NCBI GenBank assembly: GCA_036867785.1
Contig: CP145419.1
Coordinates: 248,001-312,000, forward strand
DNA: 64,000 nt
Direction: 5' to 3'
Source: Plasmodiophora brassicae
Taxonomy: Eukaryota > Endomyxa: Phytomyxea > Phytomyxea > Plasmodiophorida
This document shows, piece after piece, positions 11,828-21,100 of the stretch (positions are counted from its first letter, which is position 1; every line of letters starts with the position of its first letter). Below the pieces are notes generated by a model, which did no database searches, was not told where the DNA came from, and was given only the letters and a program-made list of their open reading frames with translations. The position numbers and the translations under genes were made by a program.

Positions 11828-14146
11828 ATGCCACGACTTCGCGTGGTGTGGCGCTTCGCGGCGATCGCATTAACGGCCGGTATGGTTGCAGGATTCACAA
11901 CCTGCCATGCGAAACGCCGTCCTGAGATCATAGGACACTTCCCGTGGACCAGGACGGATGACGAAGCCGACGTTCTGCTGACGGGACCCCACCGAGACGG
12001 CAAGCTGTCGGCGCAGGAGCATGCCCGCGCTGACGCTGCGCTCAAGAGCTTCGAGACAATGGCCGTCCACGTTGACCGGGTCGTGGAAATCTATGCACCG
12101 TTTCGAAGCGACGTGGCGGTGGACTGGAAGCCTAAACTGCCACACGTTCCACCACCTGCGGAAGCAATACTTGATGCCCGTCTGGGCATCCCTGGGGTTC
12201 CACAGGACGCGGGCGATGTGCCCGACGACCAACCACCTGATGAGAACGTCCCGGCAATGATGAACCCAGGCGATCGTGGCCCAGGACTAGTCGCTGCAGC
12301 AAACGGTCATGGTCGTGTTCAAACACCGCAAGAGCATATCGTCGAAGGCGAGGCGGGCAATGACGGTGTCTCCAGTGCTGGACCAGAGAACGTTCGGAAC
12401 GAGGGGAGCCCCGCCACTGTGAGCGACGACGTTCCCGCGCCGAAAGCATCCGACGGTCTTGTACCTGACGCTACTCCCCCGGCCGATGCTGCTCAGGTTG
12501 GTGCAGGAACTGAGAACAGGCAGTCGGATTCAGAGGACGATCATGCGCAAGAGCACGAGGAAATGCTCGATCCACAACACGGGAGGCCCGCCGAAGACGA
12601 GGCACGTGATGATCCGGTTGCCCTCGTCAACGCTCCTGCTTTAGGGAAGGGCCTGGATAGGGAGATCCCTACCGATCGCCCAGGTGAACAACACAGGTCG
12701 GAGGGTGGTGTGCAGATTGGCCAGGGCGGTGCTCCTGGTCCAGGTACAGACGGCGATCTGGAGGAGGACATACCTCCCGTCGCGACGGAGAGTCTCGCAC
12801 CTGAAAGTATCGACTCTGAAGGCATCGATAGCAAATTGGCACTTTCCTTCCCGCTGACAGGTTCTAGTCAATCCCTTCCGGTAACTGGCGAAACAGTCCT
12901 AGCACCTTATGCTGTCGCAAGCCCTCCGGATCTTGGCGGAGCCGTTGGCGTCACGTCGGAACCTGTTGATCCGTTTCCTGACCCTGACCATCAGCTTCTG
13001 TTCATCATCGACCCCAGTTCGGCTCCTTCAGACCAAGGCGCTCTAGATCCTGAAGATGATGGCGGTGACACGGGTAGTGCACCTCCTGATTCTATAGTGC
13101 CACCAGGATCTGGCCCTGTACCTTCAACCGCATCTGGTGCCAATTCAGCATCTCCCGAACAGCGTTCCTCTCCTCATCCCGTTCCGGATTCAGGGGACGG
13201 TCATGCGCAAGAACTCGAGGAAGTGCTCGATTCACAACAAGGGCGTCCCGCCGAAGACGAGGCACGTGATGATCCGGTTGTCCTCGACAACGCTCCTGGT
13301 TTAGGGAACGACCTGGATAGGGAGACCCCTACCGAGGCGAACGGTAACGGCCCAGTTGAACAACAGGACATGCCTCCCGTCGCGACGGAAAGTCTCGCAC
13401 CTGAAAGTATCGACTCTGAAGGCATCGATAGCGAATTGGCACCATCTTTACCGCTGACAGGTCCTAGCCGACCCCTTCCGGTAACTGCCGAAACAATGCC
13501 AGCACCTTCTGCTGTCGCAAGCCCTTCTGCTGGTGGAGCCGTTGGCGTCAAGTCGGAACCTGTTGATCCATTTCCTGACCCTGACCATCAGCGTCCGTTC
13601 ATCATCGATCCCAATCCGGCTCCTTCAGACCCAGGCGCTCTAAATCCTGAAGATGATGGCGGTGACGGTACGGGAAGTGCACCTCCTGATTCTGTAGTAC
13701 CACCAGGATCTGGCCCTGTACCTTCAACCACATCTGGTGCCAATTCAGCCCAGCTTTCCTCTCCTGATCCTGTTCCGGACCCTGTCGTCATTTCTACGAA
13801 TCTCCATGGTACTCCCCAGACCACCAACGCGAACCCACGTAAGGCATCCCATCAGCAGCGTCTTGGTAACCTGCTGGGATCACCTGCCACGACCAGCACG
13901 AGCTGGCCGCCGTTGCACCACCTCAATGTCATTGACGACACACGCGTGGAAAGGTATCTTCTTCACACGTTCCCGAAGACGAGGCCAGACCCGAAGACAA
14001 CCTGGACGGTTGGCGTCTTCGTTGCCGGCCTGCTGTGCGTGTTCGTTTCCTCGTACTTCATTGCTGTCTGGATCGCCAGTGTTCCGCTGGCAATATCTGT
14101 TCCTCTTCATCCAGCCAAAGTGGCGTTTAGCGATTACGTTTATTAA
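11828..14146 (+). CDS. Acidic, internally duplicated membrane protein
   Basis: A 772-residue single-exon protein. It starts with a short hydrophobic N-terminus (WRFAAIALTAGMVAGF) that could be a signal peptide or anchor, then a soluble part with a weak EF-hand-like patch (GPHRDGKLSAQEHARAD). About 450 residues of Asp/Glu/Pro/Ser-rich sequence follow, containing a direct duplication. A compact C-terminal block (SWPPLHHLNVIDDTRVERYL) leads into a membrane helix (VGVFVAGLLCVFVSSYFIAV). No family is recognised. The conserved C-terminal block recurs just downstream, so it is probably the functional module and the acidic part a spacer. The true 3' end could differ if a splice joins the downstream copy. 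Confidence 0.6.
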   Translation: MPRLRVVWRFAAIALTAGMVAGFTTCHAKRRPEIIGHFPWTRTDDEADVLLTGPHRDGKLSAQEHARADAALKSFETMAVHVDRVVEIYAPFRSDVAVDWKPKLPHVPPPAEAILDARLGIPGVPQDAGDVPDDQPPDENVPAMMNPGDRGPGLVAAANGHGRVQTPQEHIVEGEAGNDGVSSAGPENVRNEGSPATVSDDVPAPKASDGLVPDATPPADAAQVGAGTENRQSDSEDDHAQEHEEMLDPQHGRPAEDEARDDPVALVNAPALGKGLDREIPTDRPGEQHRSEGGVQIGQGGAPGPGTDGDLEEDIPPVATESLAPESIDSEGIDSKLALSFPLTGSSQSLPVTGETVLAPYAVASPPDLGGAVGVTSEPVDPFPDPDHQLLFIIDPSSAPSDQGALDPEDDGGDTGSAPPDSIVPPGSGPVPSTASGANSASPEQRSSPHPVPDSGDGHAQELEEVLDSQQGRPAEDEARDDPVVLDNAPGLGNDLDRETPTEANGNGPVEQQDMPPVATESLAPESIDSEGIDSELAPSLPLTGPSRPLPVTAETMPAPSAVASPSAGGAVGVKSEPVDPFPDPDHQRPFIIDPNPAPSDPGALNPEDDGGDGTGSAPPDSVVPPGSGPVPSTTSGANSAQLSSPDPVPDPVVISTNLHGTPQTTNANPRKASHQQRLGNLLGSPATTSTSWPPLHHLNVIDDTRVERYLLHTFPKTRPDPKTTWTVGVFVAGLLCVFVSSYFIAVWIASVPLAISVPLHPAKVAFSDYVY
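12541..13795 (+). repeat. Internal tandem duplication of about 660 bp in the acidic protein gene
   Basis: Copy 1 (about 12541-13200) and copy 2 (from 13201) are direct repeats offset by 660 bp. Both encode GRPAEDEARDDPV, PPVATESLAPESIDSEGIDS and SEPVDPFPDPDHQ in the same order. Copy 2 is slightly shorter near its middle. Protein identity is high, so the duplication looks recent or homogenised. Confidence 0.85.
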
Positions 14147-14570
14147 TGGTAAAGCTACCATTGTAGTTCCGTTTCGGCGCCGATACTATCGACTCGGAGA
14201 CGTCTTAGGAGGGCCAGACCGTCGCCAATCGCGTCCAGTCACCAGCGCTACTGACCCGGCGCCTCTGGATCCGCGTTCGTCAGTGCCCGACTCAAAAGGC
14301 CCTGATGCAACCCCTGCGAACCATCCTGATAGAGGTTCACCGGGCCATAGCATCGTCTCGTGCACAGGGTCGGTGTCGAATGTCGCTGGCGAAGCGACAG
14401 CTGTTGCGGATTTGCCACCGCTGCACCACTTCTGTATCCTGGATGACTCGCGCGTTGATGGAGACCTTCTTCGCACGCTCCCAGAGGCGCGCGCCAACCC
14501 GGCGATGAGACTTGTCAAGGGCGGCATGTACATTGCCGACCTGCTCTGTGCACTCGGCACCGCCGATTAG
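14147..14570 (+). pseudogene. Partial tandem copy of the acidic protein's C-terminal block
   Basis: The open frame at about 14200-14570 ends with PPLHHFCILDDSRVDGDLL, TLPEARANP and GMYIADLLCAL, a diverged copy of the PPLHHLNVIDDTRVERYLL, TFPKTRPDP and GVFVAGLLCVF block at about 13908-14040. There is no ATG with a plausible N-terminus and no long acidic region. It could be a truncated tandem copy, or an alternative last exon of the upstream gene. Retained similarity through the whole block, including the hydrophobic part, argues that it was coding recently. Confidence 0.45.
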
Positions 14571-14625
14571 CCGGCTCGTCTGTGATAAAGCACAAGGCGG
14601 TCGAGCAACGATGAGGTTTACAAGT

Positions 14626-16335
14626 CTAAATGATGCCTTGCCGTTTGAGGTCCTCGAAGGTCTTCTTCTTGAAGACGTTCCCTTGCCGGTCCTCTAATTC
14701 CTCGTCGTTCTCTGGGTGCCATTCGCGCGTCTTCTCCATCAGCTTGACCTTCTTGAACAGAGCGAGCGCGTCCTCGATCTTCGTCACGTACTTGAAGTGA
14801 TGCGAGTTAGGGATCTTCAGCGCCTTCATCCCGTTGACGTGACGCCACTCGGTGAAATGCCGCTCGAAGTTACGTGGGCCCATGTACGCGTAATCGCCAC
14901 AGATCTCGCAACGATACTCAATGTTCAGGCCATGTAGTTTGTACAACCAGTACGGGATCGGTTTGCCATCCCATCCTACAGACAGCCGTTTAGGGACCCA
15001 AACGATTGGTTTCGAGACATGCGCGCGCTTACCGAGCGGGACGTTCTTCGGGTTATACAGGACGGCCTCTTCGTCTTCCTCGTTTTCAGACTCGCTCTCT
15101 TCCTCAGACAATTCGGCGCGTTCTGTCAAGATCTCCTGGAACGTCCTCGTCTGCTGCACTTCGACGCGCTGCCGAGTCGCTGCAATGATATCGCTAAGCA
15201 GGTCGGCAAAGATTTCAACCTTGTACTGCTTCAAGCGCAGCGAATCAACCGCGGCACCGTTCTTATGGTTGCCGTTCTCTAAGCTGTCCACTTTCTTCAG
15301 GTGCTTCTTGGACCTGAGATGCGCGGCAAGGACTGATTCGTTCGCGAAATCCTTCTGACACAACTGGCAATGAAGGCGACCCGTTCGGTGCTGGTTCTCC
15401 TCATCATTCGCCTTCTTCGCAATGAACTCCTCCTCAATCTGACGATTGATCTTCTCGATCGGGTACAGCGGGTGAATACGACCGTGAAAATCCGCAAGGT
15501 ACTCAATGAGATCGTCGAGATACTCGCTCATTCCGGCACACGACGGGTACGGTGCCTGGAACCGGGCCAGGTAGTCCACATAATCCATTCGCTTCTGGTT
15601 CTTGAAGATCGGCAGGTTCACGAACCTAACGGTACCGTCACGTAACCACCACTAGAGCGCGTCAAACGAGCCCAACCTTTCGTGCAGGTGCGTCATGTCG
15701 ACATACTTGCCGAACTTCTCTTCACCCGAGAACGAAACCAGTGTATCGTCTTCAATCGCTTCCAGCGCGACCGTTGGCCCAGATTGCTCGGCGCCACCCT
15801 CTGACGCAACGGTCATCAGCGACGCGAGCGGACGCACGCGAGCCATCCAGTACACACCTTGCTGCTGCATGCCTTCCATTGTGTTAAACTGAGCAGGCGC
15901 CATAGAAGGCTGCTCATTCGCCAGGGTATGCCTCCGATGGTATTCCCGAATGTCTCGTAACTGTTCGTAGAACGGGCCGAACGCCATCGATGGCGTAATT
16001 TGTGACAGCTCATCTGCAAACGTCCTAACGAGGATATCAGTTGATCACATACCCTGATTCGAGAAAACCAGCAATTACCGATCCTCGTCTCGATAAATCC
16101 TGACGAGCTCTTCGTTGTTTTCGCGAATGCGGTCCAGAGTTCGCCGCAGGCGGTGCTGCTGCAGCAGATCGCCCCTATGCTGCACGGGTACACAGGGTCA
16201 ATGTTGCGCATACGCGATCCCTGCCGGCCCTCGTACCGTTTTCGACTTGCGGTGGATAAAATCCTGGACGATGCGGACCTTGAGTATCTCGTTGTCCTCA
16301 TGCAGAGCGCGCGCGCGCTCCACGATCGACGACAT
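14626..16335 (-). CDS. SF3A3: Splicing factor 3A subunit 3 (SF3a60/Prp9)
   Basis: A 515-residue U2 snRNP subunit, part of SF3a, which helps U2 bind the branch site. It starts MSSIVERARALHEDNEILK and carries MAFGPFYEQLRDIREYHRRH, FSGEEKFGKYVDMTHLHERF, a C2H2 finger (LHCQLCQKDFANESVLAAH, with its second His in LRSKKH) and the C-terminal matrin-type finger RCEICGDYAYMGPRNFERHF. It ends QGNVFKKKTFEDLKRQGII, nearly the family's invariant tail. Introns are 16180-16236, 16025-16078 and 15626-15676 (57, 54 and 51 nt). Every join restores a family motif, for example HLHER|FVNLPIF. Length is close to human SF3A3 (501). Confidence 0.95.
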
Positions 16336-16657
16336 CGCGATGTAGTGCAAAAACGCCGTCGCAGTCGCACAGCGGAAGTCCGTGGCACGCGGTGATGTGC
16401 AGCTCGCAGTGCCGATCAGCCGCTTGCAGCTTGCAGTTCAGATGGCGCTCCCCGAGGGTCCACTCCAGCCTTGACGTGGATGCCGATCTTGCGCTCATCT
16501 GGGCCCGATAAAAGCGCAATTTATGAGGCGAAGAAACGCACTGGAAAAGACGAGGAATGTCTCGACGGAGTCTCATGCTGCGTCCTTCGATAGGCAACTT
16601 TTGTCTAGTTAAGAGCAGTCTAGGTAGCTCCTGTCGATTCACCAGTAACATCTTTAA
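16336..16657. other. Intergenic region upstream of SF3A3
   Basis: This holds the presumed SF3A3 promoter. A minus-strand frame crosses it (with GERHLNCKLQAADRHCELH) but has no recognised family and no clear start. I see no regulatory motif I would name. Confidence 0.3.
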
Positions 16658-17079
16658 TGAATGTTACCCTCTATGGATCTGATGAACGTACGGTCACGAA
16701 AACAGGTGGAGCACCGTGACTTGGATGTCGCTGACTTGCATGGCCTCGACTTGAGCGACCGCGATCCAGTGCAACTTGTCATCACCACAAGTTCCTGTAC
16801 GTCGCCTCGCTCGAATCCCCAAGTTTCAGGCGAGTGAGCCACCTAACTGGTTCGTTCAAGCGCAAGGAGTAGGTGCCCGACGACTTCCTACCAGTGTTGA
16901 CGACGGTTCGTGAAGATGCGGTCGTCGAATCCCTGGGCGTCAAGGTCTTTGGCAAAGAGCAGAAGTGGCGAACGCGCATTCTGTTCCGGTTGCCAGCGCG
17001 CTCGCCGCTCGAAGTCGCACGTCTACGTAACTACGTGTTCAACTACGGTTGCAACGACTGGCGAAACCTGGGCACGTAA
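16658..17079 (+). CDS. Hypothetical protein, member of a locally duplicated family
   Basis: A plausible two-exon reading starts at the ATG at 16658-16660 (MLPSMDLMNVRSRKQVEHRD) and splices over a 50-nt intron of the local type near 16821-16870. It continues VPDDFLPVLTTVREDAVVES, then LGVKVFGKEQ, and ends at 17079. No family is recognised. Its DDFLPVLTTVREDAVVESLG block recurs on the opposite strand as DDFLPALTTACEDGVVESLG at about 17096-17186, mostly with silent or conservative changes. That is the main reason to think it codes for something. Confidence 0.35.
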
Positions 17080-17655
17080 TTCGCGTTCGCCACTACTGAT
17101 CCTTGCCAAAGACCTTGATTCCAAGGGATTCGACGACCCCATCTTCACAAGCAGTCGTCAACGCTGGTAGGAAGTCGTCGTACCGGATCGAGCACAGCTC
17201 CTCAAAGCGAATGGAGCAGACTGTCTTCGTTAACGTAAAGCATTTTAAGCCCTCGCTGATTTGGGCGGAGGTTGATGACGCGAACTTGTGCCATCTCACA
17301 AGAGTCCTGGTGCAGGTTCACTCTAACCCGAGCAGCAGCGCCGTTGGTGGTGAACGAAACCACAAGACCAGCAACCGCGTTCATTCGAAGCAGCGAATCC
17401 GTCTTGGCGAAGAAAGATGCCAGAGGCCAGTTGCCATTGCATTTAATGGCGGACAGCTGGAACGTGTGCTGCAGAAGAGGCGCGAGAATCCATTCGTTAT
17501 CCACATTGCGAACATTGGTTCTGAACGTGCCGAAGGGACAGCATCTGGCAACCCGCTCGCAACTGGCGACCAACTGGAGGACATTTCCTCGACGCCCAAA
17601 TCAGCCAGGGCTTGAAATGCTTTACGTTAACGAAGAGAGTCTGCTCCAATCGCTA
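16872..17655. repeat. Two interleaved inverted duplications of coding fragments
   Basis: The first pair of arms is about 16872-16962 (+) and 17096-17186 (-), roughly 90 bp each and about 85% identical by eye. The second pair is about 17207-17265 (-) and 17597-17655 (+), nearly identical over about 57 bp. The minus-strand stretch 17096-17265 therefore contains both motifs in order, while the plus-strand copies carry one each. This looks like gene-family copies inserted in opposite orientation rather than a simple hairpin. Confidence 0.7.
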
Positions 17656-17893
17656 AGAAGTATGCGAACTGCTCAGCGAGTATTGCGCCCAACTCATCGT
17701 TGTTGCCTGCAATCCGGTCCAACGCGTCCCGGCACTGAGTGACTAATCCGACTTCTGAGCCGAGGCTGGGGAACTCTTGACCATAACGACGAGCGAGGTT
17801 CAGGCGCATGTCATAGAACAATGGTTCGGTTACGAAGGCAAGGGCGTGAACTGAGGAAACAATGGTTTTCAGCCGAGCGTGGACGAAAGCCAA
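17095..17893 (-). CDS. Hypothetical protein, inverted relative of the 16.7-17.1 kb gene
   Basis: The minus strand carries LYDMRLNLARRYGQEF-type sequence at 17893-17627, then NGAAARVRVNLHQDSCEMAQ and GLKMLYVNEDSLLHS. It ends with RYDDFLPALTTACEDGVVES and LGIKVFGKDQ before a stop near 17095. Exon joins are unclear and one or two introns are needed. No family is recognised. Its tail matches the plus-strand gene next to it, and its GLKMLYVNEDSLL segment matches a plus-strand GLEMLYVNEESLL at about 17605-17650. Confidence 0.3.
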
Positions 17894-18141
17894 CAGCGAA
17901 AGACGATCGGCGCCGAGTCCCTCCAGTGTTGAGTCGCCCCACCGACGGGCGCAATTTTTGGCCGTGGAGTCGGTATGCCGATGCCCCTCCCGGGACCGTC
18001 CATCTGAACCGACGCCGGACTGGCAGATTTATTTCGTGAATTTGAATGCTCGCGCCCGACAACGTCGGATGGGGCAGAAAGGGCGGTCGCGAGCGGCGCG
18101 TAAAGTCTCTCGCGACCGCGACAAAGAGATCCAGCGTCGGC

Positions 18142-21100
18142 ATGAGGTCGGATGCGACAGGTCCCGGTCGTGGCCGTCGTACTGAGCGTTCCTGGCTGCA
18201 GATCAACGAGATCCAGGAGTCTGAAATCGAACTGCTCTCGAACATGTACATGGACGATTTTTCAATTTGTGACGATGACATCGACTACGACTGGCCTCGT
18301 GGATTCGCCATTCGGATTCGGGTCAGCAACGAAGTGCAAGGGGATGACCGCATCTATCCCAGTATGACACTCTCTGTTCGGTCAGTTGCAGTTGTTGCAC
18401 CCTATGGCTCTCCTTTCTTTGACCGTATCCTCAAAGCATTCCAAGAGAATACCCCAATGCGGTTCCTAGATTCTCGTTAGACACAGTGAGCGGTCTTTCT
18501 CCGGATGATCAGAAGGTGAACAGGCCAGGTTCACTGCCTGCGTGGCCCGTTACTGAAGACAGCGGATAGTTGCTGGCTGAAAACCTCGATTTGATTGCTC
18601 GATCAAAACTAGGGGAAGTGTGCGTGTTCGACTGCATAAACTCAGCGTTGGAGTTCCTTCACAGTCACGGTTGGCGGCGAATTATGGTGCAATGGATTAG
18701 CCTAACGCGTTTCGTTCAGGAACGGTGGTCGAAGAGTCCGTCCACGCTGAGATGCAATCTCGAAGGGCGATTGCACTTGCGGAAGAGAGAGCTCGAGACA
18801 AGGAAGTTCGGTCGGAAATTGAGGAGCAAGAGCGGGTGCGCCCTGTTTGTTATCGTGTCATTTGCAGTGGATTAACATGGCGTCAGGTTCGATTCCAGCA
18901 GCGCGTTGCGGAAGAAATGACGAAGAAGGCTGCTCGGGAAGAGCTGACGAAGAAGAGTGCGTCTGTGGAGCGACTGCAGAAATCGGCCCATGATCTGTTG
19001 GCGAAGAACGTTTCCCGCGTTGACAGCGAACCGGTGCCGGTTCATCACAACCATGACGACATCTTTGAAATGGATGACTTTGAACTTGATCGCGACAATG
19101 ACACTGCGTACGTGCTTGGTGTGGACCGTTACGATTGCCCTGTTTGAGGTTCCCTTGGCTGCCTTGAAACAGAGCGGATGTTGAATCGTCGTGGTCATCG
19201 TCGTCTGATTCCGGAAAGGATGAAGGTAACGACGGGTCATCAGATGACGAGTCTTCCAGTCCAGAACGAGGCAGTGCGAAAATCACTGTTCAGCTGCCAA
19301 ATGTAATGGCTGACGCTACGGTGAATGTAGATGTGGATGATGATGATGACCTGATCGCACTATCGTTCAATGAGCATATCGGGACACCAATGATGGCGTT
19401 CATGGCAAGTCGTAGCAAGACAGTGGAGCCTGTGCATCGAGAAGTAGCGCGCACAGAATCCCGTCGTCTTCCTGTAATGACCAGTTCCTGACGCTTTATG
19501 TAGACGGTTTATGTGGGTTCCTTGTCCCAGGAGCCGAAGAGTGCACCGCACGGCAACGTTGGAATTCGCGAGAAACCTCCAACCTCGAGATACCGAGAGA
19601 ACTTTGCAGAGCTCGGCGTTCTTGGTAGAGGAGGGTTTGGACAGGTTGTCAAAGCTAGGTAATACTCGCGGAACTCAGACTGCGCTTTTAAGAGTCTTAC
19701 AGTGCTTAGGAATATCATCGATGGCATCGTGTTCGGTATCAAGAAAGTGCCATTACCTGTGCGGGATTCCAAGGCTCGTGATCGTATCCTCCGGGAGGTC
19801 ACAACCATCGCGAGGCTTCATCACCGTTACATCGGTCAGTTTTGAGCATTGCTTCCGGTTAATATCCTGCTGACGTGCCGCCTCAAGTGCGTTATTACAG
19901 TGCCTGGATAGAAAGCTCGTCTTCATCACCGGCTGGTACCAGAAGCGGGGACAATAGTCTGCGGTCTGCAGTGGGCGGTGCGTTTGCCGTTTCAACGCAG
20001 CGTCACTCTGCAGGGGACTCTGTCCATGACTGGATGAGGTACTGCACTTCAAAATCTAAATCGATAACCGTCGAAGCCTTACTGTAAGGCTAGTGGGACT
20101 GCCCATGAACCTGATAGTGATTTATCTGGGGCTGAGTCTTCAAGTGATAAGGAAACGCTGTACGTTGGAATATGTTTAATGGGAAGACGTCGAATAATGA
20201 ATCGGCTCAGGTACATCCAATTCGAATACTGTCCGAACAAGACTCTTCGAGAAGTCATAGATGAAGGCGGCCTCTCTGAAAACATGTGCTGGCGTATTCT
20301 CCGGCAGATTTGTGAAGCGCTCGAGTACATACACTCGCAAGGCGTTGTGCATAGAGATATCAAACCCCCAAACGGTGATCGTCAGCTGCTGGTTTGTCCA
20401 TTCCAAGACTAACGCCAACGTAGTGTTTTTCGATGAACATGGCGATATCAAGGTTGGAGATTTCGGTTTGGCCGTATCACACAATCATGAATCGTCTCAC
20501 GATGACCTTCAATTGGCGCTGCATGAAAAACATTCTCGATCCAGTGTAATCAGCTGTTAACGTGTAACGTGGAGGTTCAGTGTCTCACAATGGTTTGCAG
20601 GGTGCCGCACATGCGGATGATTCCGATAAGGTCGGGACGCCTTACTATAGGTCGCCGGAACAGGAGTCTGGTAAGATATCAAAATTATCAGGAAGCAGTC
20701 CTGCCTTAGCCTGAACGTCACAGGGAGAATGATTTCCGACAAGACGGATATGTTTGCCCTTGGCATCACGCTCTTTGAGATGTTTACCAGCTTCTCGACA
20801 CTGATGGAGAGGCACATTGCGCTATCTGAGTTGAGGAAAACTGGTACCTTGTTGCGGCATCAACAGCTACTCTGTGCCGACTTGTTTCTCCCCCAGGCTC
20901 ATGCGCTGGCGTCCAAGTATCACGGGCAAAACCTTTTCCGAAGAACGTTTCCGACATTATCGAGAGACTTTTGAAAAAGGATCCATCTGAGCGACCCAGT
21001 TCTTCCGAGCTCCTTCGGTACTTCTGTACCCCTGAATTGTTCTGTGCGTTATTGGACATGACGCTGTACAATAGGTCGGGGCTTATTCCAACAGCCGAAG

